NCBI GenBank assembly: GCA_015075165.1
Contig: JABTUY010000004.1
Location: 539,821-603,820, forward strand
Length of the DNA stretch: 64,000 nucleotides
Reading direction: 5' to 3'
DNA from: Ideonella sp.
GTDB taxonomy: Bacteria > Pseudomonadota > Gammaproteobacteria > Burkholderiales > Burkholderiaceae_C
The position numbers and the translations under genes are program-made. Below the pieces are notes generated by a model. The model saw nothing but the letters and a program-made list of their open reading frames with translations, ran no database searches and was not told where the DNA came from. Shown piece by piece: positions 20,366 through 30,912 of this stretch. Numbering within the stretch: position 1 is the first letter of the stretch; each line of letters opens with the position of its first letter.

Positions 20366-21187
20366 TCAGCCGGACGCCGGCTTCAGCGCTTTGTCGATCG
20401 CGCGCAGCACGCCGTCGGGGTCTTCGGCCATCAGGTTGTGCCCGCACGGCAGCGTGACCACCTGCGGCTTCAGCGCCGCGCGCAGCGGCGCCGTGGCCTT
20501 CGGCGATGTCATCTGGTCTTTCGCGCCGAGCACCAGCGTGACCGGGCAGCGCACCTTGGCGGCCGCGGCGTCGAGCCCGGCATAGGCGTCGCAGGCGCTG
20601 AAATCGGCGTCGAACAGGTTGGCCTGCGGCTGGGCGAGCGCGTAGCTGCGCTGCATGCGGCGCATCAGCGCGCGGTTGCTGCCGTGGATCGAGAAGCCCG
20701 GTGCCGGGTGCGACGGCTTGGCCGCGTGGGTGGAGTTTGACAGCGCGTTCACGAGGTCGATCGCCGCGTCGACGTCGCGCCGGCACAGCTCGAGCAGCTT
20801 CGGCGACACCTGCATCGGGTAGGCCGTGGCCACCATCACCAGCGCGCTGGCGCGCTCGCCGAGCTGCGCGGCCGCCTCGAGCGCGATCAGCGAGCCCATG
20901 CTGTGGCCCACCAGCGCGCAGCGGTGCAGGCCGCTAGCCTCGACCAGCCGGGCCAGCCAGCGGCCGGCCGCGTCGACCGCCAGCGGCATGCCGCCGCTGC
21001 GGCCGTGGCCGGGCAGGTCGACCGCCAGCACCGCGTGGCCGTGGTGCGCGAGGTAGCGGCTTTGCAGGATCCACACGCTGTGGTCGTGCAGCGCGCCGTG
21101 CACGAACAGCACGCCCGGCAGCGCCGGATCGAGTGGCTTGCCGCCGGTGTAGGCGTAGGCGCCGTGGCCGTCGAGCTCGAGCTTCAT
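20366..21187 (-). CDS. Alpha/beta hydrolase
   Basis: Serine hydrolase fold protein, 273 aa. The oxyanion region FVHGALHDHSVW, the nucleophile elbow GHSMGS (Ser about residue 98), the acid in LVLGAKDQMTSP and the His in LPCGHNLMAEDP form a complete triad. Substrate unknown. Its start codon overlaps the metY stop by four bases (ATGA), so it is probably translated with MetY. It could act on an ester produced or used in homoserine metabolism, but that is speculation from context only. Confidence 0.86.
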   Translation of the reverse strand: MKLELDGHGAYAYTGGKPLDPALPGVLFVHGALHDHSVWILQSRYLAHHGHAVLAVDLPGHGRSGGMPLAVDAAGRWLARLVEASGLHRCALVGHSMGSLIALEAAAQLGERASALVMVATAYPMQVSPKLLELCRRDVDAAIDLVNALSNSTHAAKPSHPAPGFSIHGSNRALMRRMQRSYALAQPQANLFDADFSACDAYAGLDAAAAKVRCPVTLVLGAKDQMTSPKATAPLRAALKPQVVTLPCGHNLMAEDPDGVLRAIDKALKPASG

Positions 21188-22482
21188 CGCGCCTTCTCCG
21201 CTGCCTTCAGCGCACGGCCGAGGTCGTCGATCAGGTCGGCGGCGTCTTCGAGCCCGATCGACAGCCGGATCGTGCCGGGGCCGATGCCGGCCTGCGCCAG
21301 CGCGGCGTCGTCCATGCGGAAGTGCGTGGTCGACGCCGGGTGGATCACCAGCGAGCGGCAGTCGCCCACGTTGGCCAGGTGCGAGAAGATCTTCAGCGCT
21401 TCGATGAACGCCTGTCCCTGGGCGCGCGAACCCTTCAAGTCGAAGCTGAACACCGCGCCGCAGCCGCGCGGCAGCAGCCGGCGCGCCAGCGCCTGGTCGG
21501 GGTGCGAGTCGAGCTCGGGGTAGCCCACCGACGCCACCATCGCGTGCTGCGCCAGGAACGCCACCACCTTGCGCGTGCTGGCCACGTGGCGCTCCATGCG
21601 CAGCGGCAGCGTCTCGATGCCCTGCAGGATCAGCCACGCGGTGTGCGGGCTCATGCAGGCGCCGAAGTCGCGCAGGCCCTCGCGCCGCGCGCGCAGCAGA
21701 AAGCCGCTGGTGGTGCTCTCTTCGCTGAACACCATGCCGTGGAAGCCGCTGTACGGCTGGCTCAGCTCGGGGAAGCGCCCCGAGGCATCCCAGTCGAAGC
21801 TGCCGGCATCGACCAGCACGCCGCCGATCACGGTGCCGTGGCCCGACAGGAACTTGGTCGCCGAGTGGTAGAGCAGGTCGGCGCCGTGCTCGAACGGCTT
21901 CATCAGCCACGGCGTGGTGAAGGTCGAATCCACCAGCAGCGGCAGCCCGGCGTCGTGCGCGATCGCGGCCACGGTGGGGATGTCGAGCACGTCGAGGCCC
22001 GGGTTGCCCAGCGTCTCGCCGAACAGCAGCCTGGTGTTCGGGCGGATCGAGGCGCGCCAGGCGTCGAGGTCGCGCGGGCGCACGAAGCTGGTCTCGATGC
22101 CGAAGCGCGCCAGCGTGTAGTGCAGCAGGTTGTGGCTGCCGCCATAGAGCGCGCTGGAGGCCACCACGTGCGAGCCGGCGCCGGCGAGGGTGGCGATCGC
22201 GAGATGCAGCGCTGCCTGCCCGCTGGCGGTGGCGATCGCGCCGACGCCGCCTTCGAGCGCCGCGATGCGTTCCTCGAGCACCGCGGTGGTCGGGTTGCTG
22301 ATGCGGCTGTACACATGGCCGGCGCGCTCCATGTTGAACAGCGACGCCGCGTGGTCGCTCGACTCGAACACGAACGAGGTGCTGAGGTGGATCGGCACCG
22401 CGCGCGCGCCGGTGGCCGGGTCGGGCGCGGCACCGGCGTGCAGCGCGAGGGTGTCGAATCCGGGGTCGCTGTGGCCGGGCAT
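21184..22482 (-). CDS. metY: O-acetylhomoserine sulfhydrylase-type PLP enzyme
   Basis: PLP-dependent enzyme of the Cys/Met metabolism family that makes homocysteine from O-acyl-homoserine and sulfide. Features: PIHLSTSFVFESSDHAA, YSRISNPTTAVLEERIAALE, the cofactor Lys in HSATKFLSGHGTVIGG, and TIRLSIGLED near the end. The long insertion SGRFPELSQPYSGFHG is typical of MetY rather than MetB/MetC/MetZ. The ATG at 22482 has GGAG 9 bases upstream; a GTG at 22497 is also in frame. 432 aa, followed in overlap by the hydrolase. Confidence 0.9.
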   Translation of the reverse strand: MPGHSDPGFDTLALHAGAAPDPATGARAVPIHLSTSFVFESSDHAASLFNMERAGHVYSRISNPTTAVLEERIAALEGGVGAIATASGQAALHLAIATLAGAGSHVVASSALYGGSHNLLHYTLARFGIETSFVRPRDLDAWRASIRPNTRLLFGETLGNPGLDVLDIPTVAAIAHDAGLPLLVDSTFTTPWLMKPFEHGADLLYHSATKFLSGHGTVIGGVLVDAGSFDWDASGRFPELSQPYSGFHGMVFSEESTTSGFLLRARREGLRDFGACMSPHTAWLILQGIETLPLRMERHVASTRKVVAFLAQHAMVASVGYPELDSHPDQALARRLLPRGCGAVFSFDLKGSRAQGQAFIEALKIFSHLANVGDCRSLVIHPASTTHFRMDDAALAQAGIGPGTIRLSIGLEDAADLIDDLGRALKAAEKAR

Positions 22483-22586
22483 CTTGAGGGGCTCCACGGG
22501 GCCGAGGGCCCCTGTTGCGGCCGGTCATTGTGTGCTATGTTGGCCTCGAATTCCCCCGGGCGAAACCAACCGACGGAGGCGCGATC

Positions 22587-23051
22587 ATGAAAGTGAGCGA
22601 CATCCTGCGCGTCAAGGGCGGCACGCTGTACACCGTGTCGCCCGAGCAGCCGCTGAACGATGCGATCCAAACCATGGCCGGCCGCGACATCGGCTCGCTG
22701 GTGGTCATGAGCCACGGCGAACTGGTGGGCATGCTCACGTTCCGCGAGGTGATCCAGGCGGTGGTCGGCAACGACGGCAGCGTCGGCGGCACCGTGGTGC
22801 GCACGGTGATGGACGACGCGCCGCTCACCTGCACGCCCGAGACCGAGATCGACGAGGTGCGGCGCATGATGCTGCAGCGCCATGCGCGCTACATGCCGGT
22901 GATGGACCAGCGCACGCTGATGGGCGTGATCTCGTTCTACGACGTCGCCAAGGCGGTGGTCGACAGCCAGGACTTCGAGAACCGCATGCTCAAGGCCTAC
23001 ATCCGCGACTGGCCGGTCGAGAGCGAGGGCGCGCAGGCGCCGAACAACTGA
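22587..23051 (+). CDS. CBS-domain protein
   Basis: Small stand-alone protein (154 aa) made of two CBS repeats, which bind adenine nucleotides or SAM and act as energy or ligand sensors. Repeat one covers VSPEQPLNDAIQTMAGRDIGSLVV, repeat two covers CTPETEIDEVRRMMLQRHARYMPV (each split over about 50 residues). GGAGG at 22575-22579 decides the ATG at 22587. It lies divergent from metY with about 100 bp between starts. Target unknown. Confidence 0.9.
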   Translation: MKVSDILRVKGGTLYTVSPEQPLNDAIQTMAGRDIGSLVVMSHGELVGMLTFREVIQAVVGNDGSVGGTVVRTVMDDAPLTCTPETEIDEVRRMMLQRHARYMPVMDQRTLMGVISFYDVAKAVVDSQDFENRMLKAYIRDWPVESEGAQAPNN

Positions 23052-23157
23052 TTGTCCGAGCGCGCCGGGCGGTCGCGCCCGTGCTGCGACAATGGGGCCG
23101 CGGCCGCGCTGCGGCCCTTTGCGTTTCCGGCGCTTCGCGCGCCCCTGATCGTCGCCC

Positions 23158-24267
23158 ATGTCCGGCAGCACCTTCGGCCACCTGTTTTGCGTCACCAACT
23201 TCGGCGAGAGCCACGGCCCGGCGATCGGCTGCGTGATCGACGGCTGCCCGCCCGGCATGTCGCTCAGCGAGGCCGACATCCAGCCCGACCTCGACCGCCG
23301 CCGACCCGGTACCAGCCGCCACGTGACGCAGCGCAACGAGGCCGACCGGGTCGAGATCCTGTCGGGCCTGTACGAGGGCGTGACCACCGGCACGCCGATC
23401 GCGCTGCTGATCCGCAATGAAGACCAGCGCAGCCGCGACTACGCCAACCTGCTCGACACCTTCCGCCCGGGCCACGCCGACTACGCCTACTGGCGCAAGT
23501 ACGGCCTGCGCGATCCGCGCGGCGGCGGTCGCGCATCGGCGCGGCTGACCGCGCCGATGGTCGCCGCCGGCGCGGTGGCCAAGAAGTGGCTGCGCGAGCA
23601 GCACGGCACGCGCTTCGTCGGCTGGATGAGCCAGCTCGGCGAGATCGAGATCCCGTTCGTCGACGAGGCGCAGATCGCCGGCAACCCGTTCTTCGCACCC
23701 AACGCCGCGATCGTGCCGACGCTCGAGGCGCACATGGACGCGCTGCGCAAGGCCGGCGATTCGTGCGGCGCGCGCATCGTGGTCACCGCGCGCGGCGTGC
23801 TGCCGGGTCTGGGCGAGCCGCTGTTCGACAAGCTCGATGCCGAGATCGCCTACGCGATGATGGGCATCAACGCGGTCAAGGGGGTCGAGATCGGCTCGGG
23901 CTTCGGCGTCGTCACGCAAAAGGGCAGCGAGCACGGCGACGAGCTGAGCCCGCAGGGCTTTCGCAGCAACCATGCCGGCGGCACGCTCGGCGGCATCTCC
24001 AGCGGGCAGGATTTGCTGGTCTCGCTGGCGGTCAAGCCCACCAGCTCGATTCGCCTGCCGCGCGCGTCGATCGATCGCCAGGGCCAGCCCACGACGGTGC
24101 AGACGCACGGCCGCCACGACCCGTGCGTGGGCATCCGCGCCACGCCGATCGCCGAGGCCATGCTCGCGCTGGTGGTGATGGACCACGCGCTGCGCCACCG
24201 CGCGCAGTGCGGCGACGTGCGCATCGCGCAGCCGCCGATCCCTGCCGCGGCGACAGGCGTTCGATGA
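23158..24267 (+). CDS. aroC: Chorismate synthase
   Basis: Final shikimate-pathway enzyme: converts EPSP to chorismate using reduced FMN. Family signatures are all present: [17 protein letters not shown] near the start, [19 protein letters not shown], the RGGGRASAR motif, and [16 protein letters not shown]. 369 aa from ATG 23158, normal for the family. Its stop overlaps the start of the next gene (ATGA). Confidence 0.98.
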   Translation: MSGSTFGHLFCVTNFGESHGPAIGCVIDGCPPGMSLSEADIQPDLDRRRPGTSRHVTQRNEADRVEILSGLYEGVTTGTPIALLIRNEDQRSRDYANLLDTFRPGHADYAYWRKYGLRDPRGGGRASARLTAPMVAAGAVAKKWLREQHGTRFVGWMSQLGEIEIPFVDEAQIAGNPFFAPNAAIVPTLEAHMDALRKAGDSCGARIVVTARGVLPGLGEPLFDKLDAEIAYAMMGINAVKGVEIGSGFGVVTQKGSEHGDELSPQGFRSNHAGGTLGGISSGQDLLVSLAVKPTSSIRLPRASIDRQGQPTTVQTHGRHDPCVGIRATPIAEAMLALVVMDHALRHRAQCGDVRIAQPPIPAAATGVR

Positions 24268-25469
24268 CCGCGGCGGCCTCGCTGCGCCCGTTCGCGCGGG
24301 TGTGGTTCTGCTACTTCGCCGCGATGGGCGCGTTCCAGCTCTACGGGCCGCTGTGGTTCCGCGAGCTCGGCCTGAGCGCGCTGGCGATCGGCTCGATCGC
24401 GTCGCTGCAATCGTGGACGCGTGTGTTCGCACCGTACAGCTGGGCCTGGATCGCCGACCACAGCAACGAGCGCGCGCGGCTGATGCGCGTGGCCGGCGTG
24501 CTGTGCGTGGCATCGTCGCTGGCGCTGGCGCTGGCCGGCCGCTTCGGCATCGCGGCGGTCAGCCTGTGCGTTGCGGTGCTGTTCATCGCCAACGGCGCGG
24601 TGATCCCGCTGATGGAGGCGTCGCTGGCGCAGCACCTGAACCTGGCTGCCGGTGGTGGCGCCGGCGGCCGCTACGGGCGCGCGCGGGTGTGGGGCTCGAT
24701 CGGCTTCATGGCTTCGGTGCTGCTGGCGGGAGCGCTGCTCAACGCACTGGGCATCCGCATCTGGCCGTGGCTGGTGCTGCTGCTGTGGGCGCTGCTGGCG
24801 GTGTCGCTGTGGCACCTGCCGCTGGCCAACGACCCGGCCTCGCACGAGAAGGCGCCGGCCGGCGCGCTGGCCGTGCTGCGCCGGCCCGAGGTGGCGTGGT
24901 TCTTCGCCGGCGTGTTCCTGACCGTGCTGGCGCACGTCAGCCTGTACACGTTCTTCTCGCTGTTCGCGGCTTCGTTCGGCATGGGCGAAACCGCCATCGG
25001 CGTGCTGTGGTCGGTGGGCGTGCTGGTCGAGATCGGCTTCTTCTGGACGCAGGGCCACTGGTTCGGCAGGCTGTCGATGCACAACTGGCTGCTGCTGGCC
25101 GCCGGGGTGTCGGTGCTGCGCTTCGGCCTGATGGCGGCGTTCGGCCACTGGACGCTGGTGCTGGTGCTGACGCAGGCCACCCACGCCGTCACGTTCGCCG
25201 CGCAGCACGCGGCCTGCATCACGCTGGTGGCGCGCTACTTTCCCGGGCGGCTGCGCGGCCGCGGCCAGGCGCTGTACTCCACGCTCGGCTACGGCCTGTC
25301 GGGCGTGATCGGCGGCGTGGCCGGCGGCGCGCTGATCGAGCGCTGGGGCTACCCGGCGGTGTTCTGGGCTTCGGCGCTGTCGGCGCTGCTCGCCGCCGGC
25401 TGCCTGCTGCGCTCGCGCCGGCATGCACTGGCCACCGCGGCGAGCGCGACGCCAGTGCTGTCGGCCTGA
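24264..25469 (+). CDS. MFS transporter, HcaT/PPP-like
   Basis: Twelve-helix transporter, 401 aa. The start [25 protein letters not shown] (read in two parts) and the following [16 protein letters not shown] resemble the MFS_1-like (3-phenylpropionate, HcaT) subfamily. [21 protein letters not shown] is also characteristic. Start ATG overlaps the aroC stop by four bases, so it is in the aroC transcript. The aromatic link to chorismate is suggestive, but the substrate is not known. Confidence 0.85.
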   Translation: MTAAASLRPFARVWFCYFAAMGAFQLYGPLWFRELGLSALAIGSIASLQSWTRVFAPYSWAWIADHSNERARLMRVAGVLCVASSLALALAGRFGIAAVSLCVAVLFIANGAVIPLMEASLAQHLNLAAGGGAGGRYGRARVWGSIGFMASVLLAGALLNALGIRIWPWLVLLLWALLAVSLWHLPLANDPASHEKAPAGALAVLRRPEVAWFFAGVFLTVLAHVSLYTFFSLFAASFGMGETAIGVLWSVGVLVEIGFFWTQGHWFGRLSMHNWLLLAAGVSVLRFGLMAAFGHWTLVLVLTQATHAVTFAAQHAACITLVARYFPGRLRGRGQALYSTLGYGLSGVIGGVAGGALIERWGYPAVFWASALSALLAAGCLLRSRRHALATAASATPVLSA

Positions 25470-25663
25470 CGCCCCCGACAACGCCCGCGCGCCGGCGGCG
25501 CCGGGCCGGCGGTCAGGCGGCTTCGCAGTTCGTCCCCGCCGGGGTGCGCTCCGTCGCAGCCCCGATGCAGCGCGGCGCGCGAACGCCTAGACTCGCGCAC
25601 TTCGCCCGAACGCGTGGTCCGGCCGGACAGCGTTCTGGGGGTGGCCAACCCGAAGCCCTGCAG

Positions 25664-26827
25664 ATGAACCTCAAGCGTGCAGCGCGTAGCCCCTGGATGA
25701 TCGGCTCCGCCGTGCTGGCCCTGGCCGCGGTGGCCACCGGCGTGATCGTCGGCCGCAACAGCCAGGCCGTGCAGCGCCCGCAGGGCAAGGCACCAGTGGT
25801 GCTGGAGTTCCTGCCCCGCGAGGTGGTTACGCCGCAGTGGCAGGCGATGCCGCAGGTGATCGAGTTCTCCGGCCCGCTGGTGGCGCCCGACAGCGCGGTG
25901 GTGCGCGCCAAGGCGGCCGGCACGCTGGTGGGTTTGCTGGTGCACGAGGGTTCGCGCGTCAAGGCTGGCCAGTTGCTCGGCCGCATCGATCTCACCGAGA
26001 TGCTGAGCCGGCACCACGAGCGGCAGGCGGCAGCCGACGCGGCGCGCGCCACGTTCGAACAGGCGCAACGCACGCATGCCTCCAACGAGCGGCTGGCGGC
26101 GCAGGCATTCATCTCGCCCCTCGCGCTCCAGACCTCGCGCTCGCAGCTCGACAACGCGCGTGCGATGCACGAGGCCGCGCGTGCAACGCTGGCCACCAGC
26201 AGCGCCAACCTGCGCGAGGCGGCGCTGGTGGCGCCGATCGGCGGCATCGTGGCCAAGCGCCATGTGGTGGCCGGCGAGAAGGTGAGCGTCGAGCAGCAGT
26301 TGCTGACGCTGGTGGACCTGCGGCACCTCGAGTTGGCCGGCTCGGTGGGCACGCACGAGGTGTCGCGCCTGGCGCCGGGCATGGCGGTGCAGGTGCGGGT
26401 CGAGGGCTTCGATGCGCCGTTCCAGGGCCGGCTGGCGCGCATCGCGCCGGCCGCCGAGGCGGGCACGCGCTCGATCGGCGTGACGATTGCGCTCGACAAC
26501 CCCAAGGAGACGCTGCGCGCCGGCCAGTACGCGGTGGCGCGCGTGGTGCTGGCCGACAGCCAGCAGCGCCTGACGGTGCCGATCGCGGCACTGGGCAGCG
26601 TGGGTGGGCAGGATCAGCTCTGGGTGATCGCCGACGGCGCGCTGCTGCGCCGCGCGGTCACGCTCGGCCGGCGCGACGAGACCTACGGTCGCGTCGAGGT
26701 GCTGACGGGGCTGGCACCCGACGCCCAGGTGCTCGGCGCGCGCTTCGACAACCTGCGCGAAGGGGCCAAGGCGATGGTGGTGGCGCAGAAGTCGGCGGCG
26801 CCGGCGTCTGGTGCGGCGAGTCGTTGA
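25664..26827 (+). CDS. RND efflux pump periplasmic adaptor (membrane fusion protein)
   Basis: Adaptor that joins an inner-membrane RND pump to an outer-membrane channel. N-terminal membrane anchor (WMIGSAVLALAAVATGVIVG), then the lipoyl/barrel-sandwich half-motif VRAKAAGTLVGLLVHEGSRVKAGQLLGRID, an alpha-helical hairpin (residues about 110-180), the second half LVAPIGGIVAKRHVVAGEKV, and a beta-barrel domain. 387 aa from ATG 25664. The pump gene lies 870 bp downstream, an unusually large gap; no outer membrane channel gene is present. Confidence 0.92.
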   Translation: MNLKRAARSPWMIGSAVLALAAVATGVIVGRNSQAVQRPQGKAPVVLEFLPREVVTPQWQAMPQVIEFSGPLVAPDSAVVRAKAAGTLVGLLVHEGSRVKAGQLLGRIDLTEMLSRHHERQAAADAARATFEQAQRTHASNERLAAQAFISPLALQTSRSQLDNARAMHEAARATLATSSANLREAALVAPIGGIVAKRHVVAGEKVSVEQQLLTLVDLRHLELAGSVGTHEVSRLAPGMAVQVRVEGFDAPFQGRLARIAPAAEAGTRSIGVTIALDNPKETLRAGQYAVARVVLADSQQRLTVPIAALGSVGGQDQLWVIADGALLRRAVTLGRRDETYGRVEVLTGLAPDAQVLGARFDNLREGAKAMVVAQKSAAPASGAASR

Positions 26828-27697
26828 TGGTTGGTGTAGATGCCCTGCGGCGTTGTCTTGCGCTCGTACCTGGCGCGTTTGGTGGCGCGCAGCGCGACGT
26901 GCATTGCTCGCGTTGCGGGAGTGCTGCGCGGCGCGGTGGGCTTTGCTTGCGCGTAAGTGCGGCTCTGCGCGGTGGGCGGTGCCCGGGGTGGGCTCATGAT
27001 GGCGCGGTCGTCCCTGCGGGCCGACTGCGCTGCGGTGCTCGCATCGCAAGGGCGGCTGCGGTACCGCCGTCCTCAGCGCTGAACGCGCTGCGAACTTCAC
27101 GGCGTCCTCGCCGGTCCGGCGCCTGCGGCGCCGGACGTCCACGGCGCGGCTTGCAAGCCGCGCCGGCTCGCCAGGCGGGCCAGAGTCCGCAGGGACTCTG
27201 GCCCGTCCGGGCTCGCCCCCTTGCGCTGCTGCGCTCCTCGCCGCGCCATAAATCGCCCACCCCGGGCACCGCCCACCGCGCAGAGCCGCTGGTGGTGTGC
27301 CACGAGGAGGCATGCCACGGTGGTGGCCGCAAAGCCGTGGGCGGGTGTGCGCCGGCAGCGACATTGGGCGGCGCTGAGGGCGAGTGTGGACGGGCGAGAG
27401 TCCCTGCGGACTCTCGCTCGCCTCACGAGCCGGCCCGGCCTGCAGGCCGGGCCGTGGAGCGCAGAGCGCATGGCCGCGCGCGCGCAGCGCGCGCAACGTG
27501 TTCTGACTCGTCGCGACTGTTTGAGCGTAGCGAACGCAGTGAGCGAAGCGAGTTTCGCGACGGGCCATGCGATCGAGCACCGGAAGGGAGTCGGCCCGCA
27601 GGGCCGACCGCCGAACACGAGCGCCGGCGCATACCCGCCCACGGCTTTGCACGCTCGGTACACGCGGCCTTCTGCGCACGCTGACGTTGCAACGACC
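26828..27697 (+). repeat. Palindrome-rich intergenic repeat cluster between the RND adaptor and pump genes
   Basis: No gene is supported in this 870-bp gap. It is packed with strong palindromes: perfect palindrome 27143-27164; hairpins 27114-27136 (10-bp arms), 27177-27204 (12-bp arms, GCAG loop), 27394-27417 (10-bp arms, CTGC loop), 27590-27608; and a 24-base perfect palindrome 27431-27454. The 18-base core at 27182-27199 recurs inverted at 27398-27415. In addition 26959-26992 and 27256-27289 are a perfect 34-bp inverted repeat. Motifs like gcgtagcgaacgcagtgagc look like REP/BIME-type elements. It may attenuate or process the adaptor-pump mRNA (inference). Confidence 0.8.
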
Positions 27698-30600
27698 ATG
27701 TGGATCACCCGCGTCGCCATTGCGAACCCGGTCTTCGCCGCGATGGTGATGGTCGCGCTGTGCGTGCTCGGGTTGTTCTCGTATGCGCGGCTCAACATCG
27801 AGCAGTTGCCCGATGTGAACCCGCCGGGGGCGTTCGTCGATGTGGCCTACCCCGGCGCGTCGCCCGAGGCGGTGGAGCGGGAGATCAACAAGCCGCTGGA
27901 GGAATCGATCAACGCCATCGCGGGCGTCAAGCGCATCACCTCGCGTGCGTTCGAAGGCCGCGGCCAGACCAGCGTGGAGTTCTCGCTCAACGCCGACCTG
28001 AACCGCGCGATGCAGGAGCTGCGCGACCGCGTGTCGCTTGCGCAGGCGCAGTTTCCGCGTGACGCCAAGCAGCCGTTCATCAACCGCTTCAACAGCGACA
28101 ACGCGCAGCCGGTGGTGGTGATGGCGCTGCTCGCGCCCACGCGCTCGGCGCGCGAGCTCTCGATGCTGGCCGACCAGGTGGTGCAGCGCCGCCTCACGCG
28201 GGTGGAGGGCGTGGCGCAGGTCGAGCTGTCGGGCCTGGCCAAGCGCGAGGTGCGCATCGATCTCGACCCGGCGCGGCTGCGCGCCTACGCGATCACGCCG
28301 GCCGAGGTGGTGGCGGCGCTGCGCGAGGCCAACGCCGACCAGCCAGTGGGCCTGCTGACCGACCGCCACGCCGACGCCATCTTGCGCGTGGAAGGCCGCG
28401 TGCGCGACCCGCGCCGCTTTGCCGATGTCGTGATCGGCAAGCGCGGCAACCTGCCGCTGCTGCTCGCCGACGTGGGGCAGCTGGTGGAGCGCGAGCGCGA
28501 GCCCGAATCGCTGGCGCGCGTGGACGGCCAGCGCGCGATCGACATCAGCATCTACAAGCAGCAGGACGCCAACGTGGTCACCACCGGCGACGCCATCCAG
28601 GCGGCGATGGCCGAGCTGCGCAAGACCCTGCCGCCCGGCGTGGAGCTGCGGCTGATCTTCGCCGCCAGCGATTTCACCAAGGCCTCGCTCGCCGGCCTGC
28701 AGCGCACGCTGATCGAAGGCGCGCTGCTGACGATCGCCATCGTGTTCCTGTTTCTGCACTCATGGCGCTCGACCGTGATCACCGCGCTGACGCTGCCGAT
28801 CGCGGTGATCTCGAGCTTCATCGCGGTGTACGCGTTCGGCTTCACGCTGAACTTCATGACGATGATGGCGCTGAGCCTGTGCATCGGCCTGCTGATCGAC
28901 GACGCCATCGTGGTGCGCGAGAACATCGTGCGCCACCTGCACATGGGCAAGGACCACCACCGCGCCGCGCGCGAGGGCACCGACGAGATCGGGCTGGCGG
29001 TGATGGCCACCACCTTCGCGCTGTGCGCGGTGTTCGTGCCGGTGGCGTTCATGGGCGGCATCGTCGGCAAGTTCTTCTACCCGTTCGGCATCACGGTGGC
29101 GGTGGCGGTGCTGGTGAGCCTGTTCGTCAGCTTCACGCTCGACCCGATGCTGTCGGCTGTGTGGCGCGATCCGCCGGCGGCCACGCTGCGACGCGTGCCG
29201 CTGCTGGGCGCGCTGATGAACGCCACCGACCGCGCGCTCGACGCGCTGCACACGGTGTACGAGCGGCTGATCCGCTGGGTGTTCTCGGGCCGCAAGGTGC
29301 TCGGCTTCATCGGGCCGCGTGCCATCGTGCTCGCGGTGGGTGTGGCCAGCTTCGCCGGTGCGCTGGCGCTGGCGCCGCTGGTGGGCACCGAGTTCATTCC
29401 GCAGACCGACCAGGGCTTCACGCAGCTCTCGCTGCGCATGGCCACCGCGTCGAGCCTGGAGCGCAGCGACGACAAGGTGCGCCAGGTGGAGGCCATTGTC
29501 GCCACGTTCCCCGAGGTGAAGACGCTGTCCACGCAGGTGGGCGGGCAGGGCAACGGCTTTGCGGTGGGGCGCTCGCAGGCCACGCTGAACATCGGCCTGG
29601 TTGACCGCAAGCTGCGCCAGCGCAGCCAGAAGCAGGTGGAAGATGCGATCCGCAGCGCGATCGCCAAGATTCCGGGCATCGAGGCGTCGGTGGGCTTCGA
29701 CCGGCCGATCTACGTGGCCATTCTCGGCACCGACTCCGACACGCTGGCGCGCATCGCCACCGACTTTGCCGAGCAGGTGAAGAAGATCCCCGGCATCGCC
29801 GACGTCGACCTTTCGGTCAAGCCCGGCCTGCCGGCGTATGCGGTGCGGCTGAAGCCCGACGCGGTGCGCGAGCTCGGCCTCACCGCACCGCAGCTGGCGG
29901 CGTCGCTGCGCGCCTACGTGAACGGCGAGGTCGCCACCTACTGGACCACGCCCGACGGCGAGCAGGTGGAGGTGCTGGTGCGGCTGCCCGCGCCGCAGCG
30001 CGAGCGCGTGGAGCAGATGCGCGCGCTGCCGGTGGCGTTCGCGCGCGACGGCTCGGCCATTGCGCTGCAAGCGGTGGCCGACATCGAGCCGGTGTTCAAC
30101 CCCGACGTCATCCGCCGCCAGAACCTGCAGCGGCGCGAGGCCATCTTTGCCGGCGTGCACGACCGGCCGGCCGGCGACGTGGGCGCCGACGTGCAGAAGC
30201 TGGTCGAGCGCACCGTGCTGCCGCCGGGCTACAGCTTCGACGTGGGCGGCCAGACCAAGGACCAGCAGGAGGCCTTTGCCGCGATGGTGGCGGCGATGGT
30301 GCTGGCGGTGACCTTCATCTACATCGTGCTGGCCAGCCAGTTCGGCAGCTTCGTGCAGCCGATCGCCATCATGGCCAGCCTGCCGCTGGCGCTGATCGGT
30401 GTGATGCTGGCGCTGCTGGTGTGGCGCAGCACGCTGAACATCTTCTCGATGATCGGTCTGGTGATGCTGATGGGCCTGGTGACGAAGAACGCGATCCTGC
30501 TGGTGGACTTTGCCAACCAGGCGCGACGCGCCGGCGCCAGCGTGGCCGATGCGCTGCTGCAGGCCGGCCTGACGCGCATGCGGCCGATCATGATGACCAC

Positions 30601-30853
30601 CGCCGCCATGGTGTTCGGCATGCTGCCGCTGGCGCTGGCGCTGAACGAAGGCGGCGAGATCCAGGCGCCGATGGGCCGCGCGATCATCGGCGGCGTGATC
30701 ACCTCGACGCTGCTCACGCTGGTGGTGGTGCCGGTGATCTACAGCTTCGTCGCGCGCGAGCGCAAGCCGGGGCCGGCGCAGGCGGGCGCCGCGATGCCCG
30801 CGTCGCCGGCGGGCGGGCCGATGGCGGCGGGGATGCCAGCGGATCGGGAGTAG
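27698..30853 (+). CDS. RND multidrug efflux transporter (HAE1/AcrB-like)
   Basis: Proton-driven inner-membrane pump, 1051 aa. N-terminus WITRVAIANPVFAAMVMVAL with first helix; porter domains follow (LPDVNPPGAFVDVAYPGASPEAVE). Helix four carries the proton-relay motif LCIGLLIDDAIVVREN with two Asp; the second half repeats GLVMLMGLVTKNAILLVDFA. Both large periplasmic loops are present. The ATG at 27698 begins exactly at the conserved start; the long in-frame extension upstream runs through the palindrome cluster and is not real. It works with the adaptor at 25664-26827. Confidence 0.95.
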   Translation: MWITRVAIANPVFAAMVMVALCVLGLFSYARLNIEQLPDVNPPGAFVDVAYPGASPEAVEREINKPLEESINAIAGVKRITSRAFEGRGQTSVEFSLNADLNRAMQELRDRVSLAQAQFPRDAKQPFINRFNSDNAQPVVVMALLAPTRSARELSMLADQVVQRRLTRVEGVAQVELSGLAKREVRIDLDPARLRAYAITPAEVVAALREANADQPVGLLTDRHADAILRVEGRVRDPRRFADVVIGKRGNLPLLLADVGQLVEREREPESLARVDGQRAIDISIYKQQDANVVTTGDAIQAAMAELRKTLPPGVELRLIFAASDFTKASLAGLQRTLIEGALLTIAIVFLFLHSWRSTVITALTLPIAVISSFIAVYAFGFTLNFMTMMALSLCIGLLIDDAIVVRENIVRHLHMGKDHHRAAREGTDEIGLAVMATTFALCAVFVPVAFMGGIVGKFFYPFGITVAVAVLVSLFVSFTLDPMLSAVWRDPPAATLRRVPLLGALMNATDRALDALHTVYERLIRWVFSGRKVLGFIGPRAIVLAVGVASFAGALALAPLVGTEFIPQTDQGFTQLSLRMATASSLERSDDKVRQVEAIVATFPEVKTLSTQVGGQGNGFAVGRSQATLNIGLVDRKLRQRSQKQVEDAIRSAIAKIPGIEASVGFDRPIYVAILGTDSDTLARIATDFAEQVKKIPGIADVDLSVKPGLPAYAVRLKPDAVRELGLTAPQLAASLRAYVNGEVATYWTTPDGEQVEVLVRLPAPQRERVEQMRALPVAFARDGSAIALQAVADIEPVFNPDVIRRQNLQRREAIFAGVHDRPAGDVGADVQKLVERTVLPPGYSFDVGGQTKDQQEAFAAMVAAMVLAVTFIYIVLASQFGSFVQPIAIMASLPLALIGVMLALLVWRSTLNIFSMIGLVMLMGLVTKNAILLVDFANQARRAGASVADALLQAGLTRMRPIMMTTAAMVFGMLPLALALNEGGEIQAPMGRAIIGGVITSTLLTLVVVPVIYSFVARERKPGPAQAGAAMPASPAGGPMAAGMPADRE

Positions 30854-30912
30854 CGAGCCCGACCCGCGCCGTTCCCCGCCGGCGGATGATGGGCGGCCCA
30901 ATGGTCGCGTGC

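Noticed and set aside
27221..27697. In-frame N-terminal extension of the RND transporter by about 159 residues
   Set aside because: It reads through the palindrome cluster, has no domain, and the conserved RND N-terminus begins exactly at ATG 27698.
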